Assembly: GCA_963693365.1 (NCBI GenBank)
Contig: CAVNZM010000001.1
Location: 62,001 to 126,000, forward strand
Origin: Amoebidium appalachense
Lineage: Eukaryota; Ichthyosporea
Length of the DNA stretch: 64,000 nucleotides
Direction of reading: 5' to 3'
The translations under genes and the position numbers were made by a program. Under the pieces are notes generated by a model. It worked only from the letters and a program-made list of their open reading frames with translations. It was not told where the DNA came from and did not search any database. Numbering within the stretch: the first letter of the stretch is position 1; the number at the start of each line of letters is the position of its first letter. Of the stretch, positions 35,521 through 47,065 are shown piece by piece.

Positions 35521-35975
35521 TGTCATCTTCCCATGATTAATGGCAAGACTTAGAAGTTGAGTTTTACATTTGTTTATTAGTTTGTTGTTGTTTGTTTCCT
35601 TTTCCCTTTTCCTTTCTTCCTTCCTTTCTTTCTTTCCTTTCCGTTTCCGTGTGCACAGATATCTTAGATCTGTGTACACATCGAGCTATTTGGCCCGCGC
35701 ACACGTATTGTTGTTTGCGTCAATGTCTAAATAAGTTGTCCAATTAGATCTGATTATATTTTCCCAAATATAGTAACCTACATTCCTCATTAATTCTATT
35801 CGATTCCTTTCCCATTCCATTCCTTTCTATCCTCATTCCTTTTCCTTCTTTTCCCATGACGTAGCATTGCTCTATGTTCCCCAACTATTAGGAATACTTA
35901 TATTTAGACGTGTTATGTTAGGAACATGTATAAATATATGATGTGAACTAATAGATACATAAGTGGTTTCATTTT
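35521..35975 (+). repeat. Copia-Z LTR (3'-truncated)
   Basis: Starts TGTCATCTTCCC after GAGTGGGGA and resembles the subfamily at 50230. Broken off by GGTTTTATTTG of YR-F. Confidence 0.85.
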
Positions 35976-36325
35976 GGTTTTATTTGTGGAATTTATTGAC
36001 ATAAATATTTTTTCTGGGTAAACACGTAGGATGGGTGTTCGGTATCAACATAACCATGTAGGCTTCATTTCGTGTTTTAGCAGTTCGCGGTTGGCTGCCC
36101 GCACACGGGCACCTATTAGCCAATCAAAACATCAGATTCCACATATCACTAGACCGAGTTTTGATTGGCTCGGATCAGATTTCACATATCACTAGATCAA
36201 TTTTGATTGGCTCAGATCGGTAGGCTTAGGTATATAAGCACGACAGTTTTTAGCAGATCAGCAAGCTACAAACACATCTTCTGTGTTTAGCACCCACAGC
36301 CTTACAGCTATATATTCCTTTTTCA
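35976..36325 (+). promoter_or_regulatory. A1 terminal unit and promoter of YR-F
   Basis: Same CCAAT-box and TATA arrangement as YR-C, with TATATAAGCACG near 36231. The gag ATG is at 36356. Confidence 0.75.
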
Positions 36326-36355
36326 TTCTCCCTATCTTTCTCTCCGCCGGTCAGC

Positions 36356-36392
36356 ATGCCGCCGAAAAAGCGCCAGGCCTCAGCCACCGCCC
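36356..36392 (+). pseudogene. Gag-like ORF1 of YR-F, part 1
   Basis: ATG and 12 codons (MPPKKRQASATA) before the Lr1 insertion. Confidence 0.85.
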
Positions 36393-36872
36393 TGTAAACA
36401 ACTGTACACATGAACTGTACATGTTTACTAAAGAATGTGATCTACTAGCACACGATTCGTGCTTTGTCATGAATATCACATAAATATTATGTCCGCACCA
36501 ATAGGACTCACTCTGACCTAAGAATTGAACCATATATGGTTCTTCCGCTGCATACCACATAAACGAAGTGAACCAATAAGAGGTTTGCATAAATAGGACG
36601 AAGGTCTGACTGGCTCGGACCGCACCAGAATCACGAATGGCATGTTGCCACCCGCGCTGGCCGCGGATGAACCAATCCTGGGCCTTGATCCGAAACCTGG
36701 GGGCTATATAACAAAGCCGTCCCAGTACGGGGATCACATCAGTGAAGTCTGAGACAGACTGAGTCGGCCCATAGTAAAAGCAACCTGGCCGCGTGTGCCT
36801 TTCTACCCGTTCTCTGTCTTTATTTTGATTCAGTTGTACTCTGCCTTATCCTAACTAGTCCAACTGTTTACA
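36393..36872 (+). repeat. Lr1 5' LTR, copy 4
   Basis: 480 bp. TATA-like TATATAACAAAG near 36706. Near-identical to its partner at 39468, which points to a fairly recent insertion. Confidence 0.93.
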
Positions 36873-36890
36873 TTGGCGACCACGCAGTTC
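36873..36890 (+). promoter_or_regulatory. Lr1 primer-binding region
   Basis: TTGGCGACCACGCAG directly after the LTR. The TGG fits pairing with a tRNA 3'-CCA end. The tRNA was not identified. Confidence 0.5.
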
Positions 36891-37099
36891 AAGAATCTCG
36901 AATCCTTCGAATCTCACATCTTTCAATCAGTTCAAGAATCTCACATCTTTCAATCAGCTCAAGAATCTCCCATGGCCGATCACAATCCTTATTACCCCGA
37001 TGATAGGCACATCTTTCCTTGTCCGGCTTAGAATATATACACCGACAAGTTTGAAGTGGCCAGCCCACCTACACGGAAAGAATTGAAAGCATGTAAAAC

Positions 37100-37400
37100 T
37101 TCTTTTGCTACGACACATCAAAAATGTGAAGAAAAACGAATACACAACGAAACAACGAATACACGAACAAACGAATAAAGAATTGCTAACGAAGCAATGA
37201 ACCAACGAAAAACGAACCATCACGAATACGCAATGAAATAAAGAATTAACGACAAACGATTGCATAGAGGAAATACGAAATGAATGCAACACGAAAACAA
37301 AACGAAGTAACGAAGTTATCAAACGACAAAAAACGAAAAACGAAAGCAAAATGAAATGGAAATACGAAAATGAAAGAACGAATGCACAACACTGCTTGGG
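37100..37400 (+). repeat. ACGAA-rich segment of Lr1
   Basis: About 19 ACGAA motifs at irregular spacing in ~260 bp. The same stretch lies in reverse (TTCGT) at about 25150-25420 in copy 3. Confidence 0.7.
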
Positions 37401-37904
37401 TTGCAATGCACACAGCCCCCTCTATGTTACGAAGAAAAGAAAACCGTTGCCCTTGCGTGCATTGCGCTATTGCACACTGTCATCGTGTCCATGCCACCGC
37501 ATGCACGTCCACACTCGCAAGCCAGATCATCATGATGCACGGCCACTTTCAGCACGAATGCATTTAAAGAAGAAGATAGTCGCTGTTCCTATAGCATTGA
37601 GGACATAGGGTGCTGTGAAAGTAGTTTTGCATGCATGATTCGAATTTCTTGCTGTTTTCGAATACAGCATGCCCCATAGTTTAGCGCACAGGATGCACAA
37701 CATGCGCATGAATGTATGCTGGCATGCCTAAACACATTACGAACATATGCCTCATGTATGGCGGCCCTTCCTGGTGCCACGCCCTAACGAATTTGCACTC
37801 TTGGTGCACAAAAGGCATGTAATAAAGTCGATGCAGAACTTTTGTTCATGCATGTGAAAAACAAAGAAGGTGTTGGGTACGAATTTTAAGGTGAATGCCC
37901 GTCT

Positions 37905-38219
37905 GTGGCAATACGGTGTAACATACCAATTACACTGTCAAGCCTTGCACTAGCTGCCGGCACACCCCCACCAGAACAAAAGAATGTGGTATGGGCACCG
38001 CTCCCTCACAACCCCATCATACAGTGTCAGTATTTTGGCTGGAAGCCTTTCAGTTTCGAATTACGAATACCCTCCTTCACTACTGAAGAAAGTGACGTGG
38101 AAGACGAATACGAATACGAATGCAAGGTGTTGTTGACTAACACATCGGACCATCATGTGTACCTAGGCCCTGGTACGGAGGTGACCATGTTATTCCCTTG
38201 CAATATGATGACACTGTAA
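37905..38219 (+). CDS. Conserved small ORF of Lr1, copy 4
   Basis: 104 residues. Contains FTTEESDVEDEYEYE and then LTNTSDHHVYLGPGTEVTM. The latter resembles the loop after the protease domain in some retroelement pol proteins, so it may be a remnant, but no protease active site is visible. Open in three copies and decayed in copy 3. Function unknown. Confidence 0.3.
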   Translation: MAIRCNIPITLSSLALAAGTPPPEQKNVVWAPLPHNPIIQCQYFGWKPFSFELRIPSFTTEESDVEDEYEYECKVLLTNTSDHHVYLGPGTEVTMLFPCNMMTL

Positions 38220-39467
38220 CAATTTAGCACGTGCATACCCCACCAATGGGCACATGCGGGAGACAACCCCACAAGCTGCCTTATTGGGCACCTCTGCTAA
38301 AACGAATATTCTTCTCACGAAGGAACAGAAGAATGCCACGAACACGAACCACACACTCACCAGGCAGCTACTTACATCTAATGTATGTAAGAAGTAGGGT
38401 GTGTGAATGGGGTAACTTCATGAACACCAACACGAAAGAAAGCACAGCACAAAGCAGTTCCACGAATACGAATGGTTTTGGTATTCCACACAACGAACAG
38501 AACCTACAGTAGGGCCACCTACAAATGAAGCAGAGGATGGGGCACCATCCAGACCTGCACTGGAGGATATGAAGATACGAAGCGCGCTCACGAAGTTGCT
38601 TACAAAAGAAAGGGCGACTGCGACGACTTTTCTTTTTAGGCCAAGCCTCCAGAAGAATGTATTATGCCTGGAATCCCCCTGCTCAACGAAAATGGCTGGC
38701 AAATGGGATACGAAAACTGCTCACGAATGGAAGCATGTGTTTTCTGAAGGAGGCTTGCTTTGCCTACCCTCTTCTTATGAATTATGAACCGGGCTTTTAC
38801 TGGTTCTGACGGGTGATATATTTCTTTATGTCGCCCAACGAAGAACACTTGGGCATTTTTATTCTGTTTTTCCCAGCTCCGATGATGCAGGGTTAAAGCT
38901 GAAAGGAAAGAAGTGCTCTTTGTTCATGAAAGAAGTGGCTTTTCCGGCCATGGTGACTCGCCTTACAGTCTTAAGGTAGAACCGGGATAAGGAGCAGCGG
39001 CTAAGCCTTGAAGCTATCCACCACTACCTGAGCTACGAAGTGACCTAAGGCTCGAGTTATATTCATTATCGAATGTTTGGTATGATCATTCATCCACACA
39101 ACCAAATTACTCGCAATTGAAAACGAATCTGCGGGAGTATCCTAAAAAGGAAAAATTCCCAAAAAGGAAAATACTACTTCTACAGAAAAGCCAAGCACAG
39201 AGACGAAGGCTTAGCGAATTATTCGCACGCACACTCTGCAACAATCTTTGCCACGAAAATGAAATCACAGAAGAATGCTGCATGAATTTACGTTTTGGCA
39301 AATGAAGAAGTGCTCATAGACGTGCACAACTCTATTCCACCGTCCTTGCTCTGTTCTGTCCAGCAGCTCGGCACACACAAGAATTCTCGCTGAAGGTTGT
39401 TTATCGCCTCTCAGCCTGGTGGTTTGCTTGTCTAACGACACCACCAGGCTCCCGACAAGGGGGGGAG

Positions 39468-39947
39468 TGTAAACAACTGTACACATGAACTGTACATGTT
39501 TACTAAAGAATGTGATCTACTAGCACACGATTCGTGCTTTGTCATGAATATCACATAAATATTATGTCCGCACCAATAGGACTCACTCTGACCTAAGAAT
39601 TGAACCATATATGGTTCTTCCGCTGCATACCACATAAACGAAGTGAACCAATAAGAGGTTTGCATAAATAGGACGAAGGTCTGACTGGCTCGGACCGCAC
39701 CAGAATCACGAATGGCATGTTGCCACCCGCGCTGGCCGCGGATGAACCAATCCTGGGCCTTGATCCGAAACCTGGGGGCTATATAACAAAGCCGTCCCAG
39801 TACGGGGATCACATCAGTGAAGTCTGAGACAGACTGAGTCGGCCCATAGTAAAAGCAACCTGGCCGCGTGTGCCTTTCTACCCGTTCTCTGTCTTTATTT
39901 TGATTCAGTTGTACTCTGCCTTATCCTAACTAGTCCAACTGTTTACA
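39468..39947 (+). repeat. Lr1 3' LTR, copy 4
   Basis: 480 bp, preceded by a polypurine tract ACAAGGGGGGGAG at about 39455. Confidence 0.93.
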
Positions 39948-40092
39948 CGCCCCCTGCCGCGGCACCTAAGCGCCTGACCCGCAGCGACCTCCGCCACAGG
40001 CTGACCAACGCTCCCGCGGGCCCTGACGCGCATCCGGAGGCCCATACCACCACGGACCCTCCGGCTACTCTCCCCTCTACTCCTGAAGTCCC
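39948..40092 (+). pseudogene. Gag-like ORF1 of YR-F, part 2
   Basis: Continues from part 1 after Lr1 with the duplicated CGCCC, and stops at the copia insertion site (GAAGTCCC). Confidence 0.85.
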
Positions 40093-40801
40093 TGTCATCT
40101 TCACTTGATTCTCAGCAAGACTTAGAAGTTGAGTTTTGTATTTATTTATTAGTTGTTGTAGTTTGTTTCCTTTTCCTTTCTTCATTTCTTTCTTTCATTC
40201 CCGTTTCCGTGTACACGACATCTTAGATCTGTGTACGTATCGACATACTTAGCTCGCGCACACGTATTGTCGTTTGCGTCAAAATCTATATATGTCATCC
40301 AATCATATCTCGTTTGTATTTTCCCAAATATAGTAACTTACATTCCTTTCTCATTCCTTTCCCACGACGTAGCATTGTGCTATGTTCTTCAACTATTTAG
40401 GAATAATTATATTTAGACGTGTTATGATAAGAACATGTATAAATGTATGTTATGAATTAATAGTTATATAAGTGGTTTCATTTTGTTAAATGTTTCCGTG
40501 CTTTTATTAGAAGTTTCTTTCATTAGAGGATTGAGTTTTATATTCTATGTGTCGACAGACATTTTAATCGATATATTTTACACTCATAGTGTTCGTTCTT
40601 TTGATTGGTTTATCGTTTCACATTCCCAAGTATAAAAGGGACCTCATCTTGAAATAAATCGTAAGCAGTCGTATTCATTTCCTATGGTTCCAGAAATCGT
40701 TCCACCTCTCCGGTTGTGCTTCTCCCGTGTGTCTCTGTGTTGTGTATTACATAACACCCATCTGTGCTCTCTGCTTCTCCGTTTACCCATACAAAATAAC
40801 A
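40093..40801 (+). repeat. Copia 5' LTR
   Basis: 709 bp. TATAAAAGGG near 40632 and AAATAAATCG ~20 bp further. It differs from the 3' LTR at only a few positions. Confidence 0.93.
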
Positions 40802-40876
40802 GGTTTACGGCCCCTTTGCACGCTAACACACAATCTCGTTACAACCGCGAAATCTCTCAGTCTTACTGCTTCAATC

Positions 40877-41610
40877 ATGACTGATAAACCGTCGTATATC
40901 AACCTTCCAATATGGAATCCGTCCGAGAAACGAGACGAGAAACGTCTTAATTATTTCGAGTGGGAACCACTCATTCACCGGTTCATTAGAACAACCATTG
41001 CCGAGAAATTCGTTGACGCTATCAAGAGGCCACAGTGGGTTGACGGCGCTGAAGCCAACCAGTGGCTAGGCTACGCCACCAAGGACTCCTACAAGAAAGC
41101 TTCCGACGTCCTCGACCAGATCCTCAACCAGTCCGTCCACCCGACCGAGCTCTACGACTCCGGCCGGATGCAAGACGGTGTCCACGGTGGTGAAGTCTTC
41201 CACAACCTACGTATGGCGTATGTAGCAGAGAAGGAGGCCCGAGTCACCCAGATCCAAGTCACCTTCGAGGAGCTTGAACTACGAGACTACCCCAACGTCA
41301 CAGCATACCTCACCCGTCTCCAACGTCTGGCTACGACACTTGCCTGCCTCGACGAGCCCGTCCAGCACAAGGATGTCGTACGTAAGTTCTTCCTTCACCT
41401 CAGGAAGAACACGGCCCTGGTCTGCTCCGACATTGACCGTCTCTGCTCCGACTACTGGATGAACAACAAGGCCTACCCGTCCTTCAACCAGCTCATCAGT
41501 GACATCCGAGGAGCTGAAATCCGTGCCGGCCTCATCGACGCAGGCACAGGTGCAACCGTCAACAACCGTCCCCTCCGTGCACTCCAGAGCAGAGTGCTTC
41601 CCCCCGGTGA
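40877..41610 (+). CDS. Copia gag
   Basis: ATG at 40877 is the first in the internal region. About 240 residues have gag character (PSYINLPIWNPSEKRDEKR, then FNQLISDIRGAEIRAGLID). The frame then runs into out-of-frame sequence to 41776. No CCHC zinc knuckle appears before the integrase, so the C-terminal part of gag is deleted. Confidence 0.8.
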
Positions 41611-43049
41611 CCTCCGTAACCGTCAATGCCAAACAACGTGGCATCATCAACATGACACTGCACTACAACGGCAAACCAACACAGTGCAGCATCAATGCTT
41701 ACTACGTACCCGAGGCACCGTCTTTCCTCGTGTCTACCTCCATGGCCTCAGCTGCCGGCCTCCTAGGTCATTGTGACGATACAGACAACCACCCGTCGTT
41801 CCTCTACAGCCGTAATGGTGACATCATTACAGATCTCACCCCCCTCGACGGTCTCTACTACATCACTGACTATGTGATTGAGACTCCTAAACACCCGGGG
41901 GTCCAAGCCTACACAGCAAGGACTCAACCACCCGCCGACCTCACCCTTTGGCACAACCGTCTCGGCCACCGTGCCCTCTCCACCGTCACCAGGATGGCCA
42001 AAGATGAGCTTGTCATCGGCATGCCCCCCTCCCTCAAGTCACCCGACAACAGTGACTGCTTCGGCTGCATGTCTGGCAAGACCACCAAGGCCCCCTTTCC
42101 CGGCACCCGTTCCAAGTTCACCATTCCCGGTGCTAAGTGGCACCTGGACTTCTTCGAATCTCCCTGTACTTCCTACGGAGGCTACAAGGTTGCTCTGGTG
42201 TGTGTTTGTGATGCCACCGGTTACACCACCGTGTTCCCCCTCTACAACCGTGGTGAAGCCCTCAGCCACATTCAGTCTCTCGTTGAAACCATTGAACGTC
42301 AGACACCTGAGATCGTCACCCATCTTCGGTTTGACTCCGGCTCTGAGTTCACCTCCAAGGACACCGAGGCCTACTGCAAGCAGAAAGGCATCATCATGGA
42401 GTTTGCCCCCGTCGACACACCACAACACAACGGTGTTGTTGAACGGAAGATGAGAGAACTGCAAGAGACAGTCCGTTGCTTCCTCCATGCCGACAAGGAC
42501 CAACCTCTCTCTCCCAAGTTGTGGGTTGCTGCTCTCAAGCATGCAGGCTACATCATCAACGTCACACCGTCATCTGCTGCCAACGGCAACACTCCCTTCG
42601 AGGCCTTTCACGGCTTCAAACCCGACGTCTCCCAGCTCCACGTGTTCGGCTCCCCTGCCTATGTGCATGTTCCCCGGTCAAAGAGGAACAAGCTGGCATC
42701 AACCGTCAGAGTCGGCACCTACGTCGGCTGGGACCTGCCCTCCAAGGCACACAAGATCCTTGCCCGTGCCAGCAACCAAATCAAGATCTGCCGTGATGTG
42801 ATCTTCGACGAGTCAAAATTCACGAGCAGCACCAATCAGGTCCCCGTTCCCCCCAAACCCGATCTGCCGACATTGGACCCCCCCTCCGACGACGACGATG
42901 AAACTCCGTCTGTGGTCATCTCCCAACCGTCCTGGCACAACCAACCAGCCCCGGTTGAACCCGTGTCTCCCCCGAGCCCCCCCCCCCACTGGCCAACAAC
43001 CCTTGCTGCCGGCCCCCCCCCGTTGCTGTACATCAACCCGGCTACATGA
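41590..43049 (+). pseudogene. Copia integrase region
   Basis: In a frame different from gag. It starts past the missing protease with INMTLHYNGKPTQCS. The HHCC domain is at about 41948-42075 (LWHNRLGH ... CFGCMSGK). The DDE core is at about 42130-42450 (WHLDFFE, FDSGSEF, NGVVERK). A Pro-rich linker follows. The frame ends in TGA at 43047-43049, overlapping an ATG for the next ORF, probably after an indel in the C-tracts near 42977 or 43013. Confidence 0.85.
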
Positions 43050-44842
43050 CTCCGGTTCGTCCTGGGTCCCCCACCTTCCACTCGGCCTCGAGCAGCCCTG
43101 TGGACACCGATGCCCCCCTCACCACCGGTCCTATTCCTGGCTTCCATGCCCCTATCCCGGCCTCCACCACCTACCCGGCCACCACCCCCCTCAAGGACCC
43201 CCCCAAGCCCAACCTTCGTCGGTCTACACGTCTCACCAAGACTCCAACGGCACTGGTCAGCATCATGGCACCGACCATCAACATTGACCAGCTCCCCAAG
43301 GGCATTCAAAAGCTTTGCAACGGTCCCAACGGTGATGCCGTCATAGCTGCCCTCACCTCCGAGTACCAAGCCTTCATCACCAAGGATGTCTTCACCATTG
43401 TTGATCCTCCCCCTAATGCCAACATCATCAAGTTCAAGTGGATTGTGACTGAGAAAGTCCTCAACTCAGCCGGTGACACCAAGATCAAAGCTCGTGGTGT
43501 TACAAAGGGCTTCACTCAAGTCTACGGTGTTGACTACGGTGACACCTCTTCCCCCGTGGTGATGTCCTCCTCCGTCCGTGCCCTCCTTGCCATCGGTGTG
43601 GACGGCAACCATGAGATTCATCAACTCGACGTCTCAACTGCCTTCCTCAACAGTCCTCTTCAAGAAGACATCTACATTGAGCCACCACCTGGCTTCATCA
43701 CCCCCGGCAACGAACACAAGGTCTGGAAACTTAAGAAGGCGCTCTACGGCCTCAAGCAAGCATCACTGGCCTGGTATGACTACTTCGACAAGGTCCTCCT
43801 TGCCCACGGTCTCGAACGTCTCCGTTCAGATCCATGTGTCTACATCAAGACCTTCCCCAACGGTGACATCATCCTCACTGGCAACTATGTGGACGACGTC
43901 ATCATCATCTGCACGGCCAACTCTTCCCACACCAAGGATCTAGTAGACCACATTATGAAGTCAGCTCTCTGCAAGGTTGACCTTCCCGACATCTTCCTTG
44001 GCACCCAGCTCATCCACACCCCCGGTCACCTCAAGCTGCTTCAACAATCCTACATCAACGACATCGTCAGAGACTTCAACCTCAACGATGCTCACCCCAA
44101 GGCTACTCCCATTCCCGTCGGCACCGTCATCACCATCAACGAGAACGACTCACCACCCATCAAGGTTCCCTACCGTGAACTACTCGGCCGTCTTTTGTGG
44201 GTTGCTCGTTGTTCCCGGCCCGACATCTCCTTTGCCATCGGCTACCTCGGTAGATTCAGTGCCAACCCCACCAAACTTGCATGGGAATGTCTACTCCGTG
44301 TAGTTCGGTACCTCATCGGCACTTCCAACCTCGGCCTTCACTACGACAAGTCTGCATCCGATGACAACACCCCCTTGCTGGAGTGTTATTCTGATGCTGA
44401 CTTTGCCAACTGCCCCAACACCCGTCGTTCAACCACCGGATACGTCATCTTCTTCAAGGGGATCCCCATCACATGGTATTCAAAGCTGCAGTCCATCACG
44501 GCAACATCCACCACCGAGGCTGAGCTTCTTGCCATCAATGCTGCTGTTCAAAACGTCATCTGGCATCGTGATCTCCTCCGTGAACTCGGCTACCCGATGA
44601 CCGACCCCACCCCCGTCTACTGTGACAACCAGTCCACCATTGCCCTCCTGCACACCAACAGCATCAAGCACCGGACCAAACACATTGCAGTCCGGTACCA
44701 CAACACGAAGGACTACATCAAGAGTGGGGATGTGGTCGTCACCTACGTGTCCAGCAAAGACAACGTGGCTGACATCTTCACCAAGCCCCTGCCCGGGCCC
44801 CCCCACGAGCATCACCGTGATTCACTCAGTCTTCATGACTGA
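43046..44842 (+). CDS. Copia reverse transcriptase-RNase H
   Basis: 598 codons in the gag frame. RT motifs include DVSTAFLNS, KKALYGLKQ and the catalytic YVDDV at about 43888-43902. RNase H follows with CYSDADFANC, STTEAELLAI and YCDNQST. It looks intact to the TGA at 44840. In an undamaged element it would be part of one gag-pol polyprotein. Confidence 0.9.
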   Translation: MTPVRPGSPTFHSASSSPVDTDAPLTTGPIPGFHAPIPASTTYPATTPLKDPPKPNLRRSTRLTKTPTALVSIMAPTINIDQLPKGIQKLCNGPNGDAVIAALTSEYQAFITKDVFTIVDPPPNANIIKFKWIVTEKVLNSAGDTKIKARGVTKGFTQVYGVDYGDTSSPVVMSSSVRALLAIGVDGNHEIHQLDVSTAFLNSPLQEDIYIEPPPGFITPGNEHKVWKLKKALYGLKQASLAWYDYFDKVLLAHGLERLRSDPCVYIKTFPNGDIILTGNYVDDVIIICTANSSHTKDLVDHIMKSALCKVDLPDIFLGTQLIHTPGHLKLLQQSYINDIVRDFNLNDAHPKATPIPVGTVITINENDSPPIKVPYRELLGRLLWVARCSRPDISFAIGYLGRFSANPTKLAWECLLRVVRYLIGTSNLGLHYDKSASDDNTPLLECYSDADFANCPNTRRSTTGYVIFFKGIPITWYSKLQSITATSTTEAELLAINAAVQNVIWHRDLLRELGYPMTDPTPVYCDNQSTIALLHTNSIKHRTKHIAVRYHNTKDYIKSGDVVVTYVSSKDNVADIFTKPLPGPPHEHHRDSLSLHD

Positions 44843-44843
44843 G

Positions 44844-44849
<6 letters not shown>

Positions 44850-44882
<33 letters not shown>
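44850..44882 (+). repeat. C-tract after copia pol
   Basis: About 33 C immediately after the stop. The counterpart in copia-Z (34810-34830) is shorter and interrupted by a T. Confidence 0.95.
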
Positions 44883-44883
<1 letters not shown>

Positions 44884-45365
44884 TTTCATCTACAGTGGTC
44901 TTCAAGTAGGTTGGGGCACTGGCCAGTGGTCTACACATCACCGTGTAGAGACACCTCCCAACGAAAGTCTACTGCTGTCTTCATCCATCTTCAGTATGTG
45001 CATCTTCAGTGGGGATTTCTTCTCCACCATCCGTCGTTTATTTATATACCATCATATATATAATGTATAGATCATTAGCCACCAACACGTCACACATACA
45101 CTAGTTGTTTTCTTCTATATATATTTATATATCGTCATTGGCTACCGTCATCTTCCGAGTCTTCAGAGGCAACCGTCGTTGTGTGCTTCTTCCGTTTTGG
45201 TTTTCTTCCCCGGCTTGCACCTTCAAGTCTTCTCCATTGTCTTCTCGAGTGGGGAAACTTGACTGTGACTTCACGGCACCTACTTCTACATGTGTGAGAG
45301 TCTTAACATCAACAGTCACATCAACAAACTTCACGAGAACCCAACTTCCAACCCTTGAGTGGGGA

Positions 45366-46073
45366 TGTCATCTTCACTTGATTCTCAGCAAGACTTAGAA
45401 GTTGAGTTTTGTATTTATTTATTAGTTGTTGTAGTTTGTTTCCTTTTCCTTTCTTCATTTCTTTCTTTCTTTCCCGTTTCCGTGTACACGACATCTTAGA
45501 TCTGTGTACGTATCGACATACTTAGCTCGCGCACACGTATTGTCGTTTGCGTCAAAATCTATATATGTCATCCAATCATATCTCGTTTGTATTTTCCCAA
45601 ATATAGTAACTTACATTCCTTTCTCATTCCTTTCCCACGACGTAGCATTGTGCTATGTTCTTCAACTATTAGGAATAATTATATTTAGACGTGTTATGAT
45701 AAGAACATGTATAAATGTATGTTATGAATTAATAGTTATATAAGTGGTTTCATTTTGTTAAATGTTTCCGTGCTTTTCTTAGAAGTTTCTTTCATTAGAG
45801 GATTGAGTTTTATATTCTATGTGTCGACAGACATTTTAATTGATATATTTTACACTCATAGTTTTCGTTCTTTTGATTGGTTTATCGTTTCACATTCCCA
45901 AGTATAAAAGGGACCTCATCTTGAAATAAATCGTAAGCAGTCGTATTCATTTCCTATGGTTCCAGAAATCGTTCCACCTCTCCGGTTGTGCTTCTCCCGT
46001 GTGTCTCTGTGTTGTGTATTACATAACACCCATCTGTGCTCTCTGCTTCTCCGTTTACCCACACAAAATAACA
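45366..46073 (+). repeat. Copia 3' LTR
   Basis: 708 bp, preceded by the polypurine tract CCTTGAGTGGGGA. A second GAGTGGGGA copy lies ~115 bp upstream. Confidence 0.93.
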
Positions 46074-47065
46074 GTCCCTCCTCAGGCCCCGACGTCCCCG
46101 CCGATGACTGCTCAAGACGCCGTCCTTGCCGCCCTCACCGCCATCAGCACCCAGATGGCTGGCGTCCTGGCCGCTCTCACCAACCGCGACCCTCCCGCGC
46201 CCCCTGCCGCACCCCCTCCACCCGGGCAGGTTTCCCCGGGACTACATCTCGGCCCTAACCTGGACCTACCTGCCCTGCCCGCGCCCCCCATTACAGGTGA
46301 GAACACTGGCGACATTCAGCCGGGCACACTGCCGCTTCCCCCCGCGGATGTGCTGGCAGATTTGCGGGCCAATCGTTTCGTCGACCTGTATAAGTTCACC
46401 CCCGCAGCCCTCCTGGCCCCATCCAAGAAAGGTCAGCAGCTGCGCATGGGTGACGACGGCAGCATCGAGGCTTTTCGCAATGACAAACCCGTTCCCCTGC
46501 GTTCACTCGTCATTTGGATCCAAGCTTGGACCCATTACATGGCCGCCAAGCACCACCTCGACCTCCCCACGGACAAGGACGTACTTTGGACTCAGCACAT
46601 CACTCGCCTCAGCACCCGATACCCGTGGGCTCAGATCCACATCTATGACGTGTACACCCGTACCGTTGCCTACAGCAGGGTCGGGCTCCGATCGAGTGTC
46701 CCAACCTGCTCGCCCAACTCCACCAGGATCTCCTCCTGCCACCCACTCTGCTCATCCCGGACGCATGTCAGCGCTGTGGCTTCCCCGACCACCCCAGCGC
46801 GGCCTGCCCCATGTACCCCAAGCCCGGCTGTGGTTTTGACGGCTTCAAGCCGCCCCACAAGCCCGGCGGGGGCCAAACTCCCAACCGCCCTGGCCCGCAA
46901 CCCGGCCCGGCAAAACCGGCCCGACCCGTGGATCTACCCGCGACGCACTGCAGGAATTTCCACATTAACGGTCGGTCCTGCGCTAAGCAGCCCTGCCCCT
47001 TCTCCCACGTGTGCCCGCTCTGCTCTGGCACACACCCCCGCAAAGACTGCAAGCACAATGCCTAG
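46074..47065 (+). pseudogene. Gag-like ORF1 of YR-F, part 3
   Basis: Resumes with the duplicated GTCCC. The central domain (FVDLYKFTPAALL, WIQAWTHYMAAKHH) is in one frame to about 46670. A one-base loss (GCCTACAGC for GCCCATCAGC) then shifts it. The tail with CRNFHINGRSCAKQPC reads to TAG at 47065, in the frame that YR-C lost. Confidence 0.85.

Larger units (their letters stand above)
34372..35975 (+). mobile_element. Copia-Z 3' fragment
   Basis: RNase H end, 3' untranslated region and most of an LTR (35521-35975) of a copia relative. The LTR is cut by YR-F. Overall it is similar to 44397-45366 plus the LTR at 50230. Confidence 0.85.
36393..39947 (+). mobile_element. Lr1 LTR element, copy 4 (complete)
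   Basis: 3555 bp with two 480-bp LTRs (36393-36872 and 39468-39947) and a 2595-bp internal region. Flanked by the 5-bp duplication CGCCC (36388-36392 and 39948-39952). Primer-binding region TTGGCGACCACGCAG follows the 5' LTR, and a G-rich polypurine tract precedes the 3' LTR. No protease, RT or integrase is present, so it is a non-autonomous (LARD-like) element. Confidence 0.93.
40093..46073 (+). mobile_element. Copia (Ty1-like) retrotransposon, near full length
   Basis: 5981 bp with LTRs at 40093-40801 and 45366-46073 and the 5-bp duplication GTCCC (40088-40092 and 46074-46078). Domain order gag, integrase, RT, RNase H is that of Ty1/copia. The nucleocapsid knuckle and protease active site are missing and there are frame changes, so it is defective. 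Confidence 0.93.
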
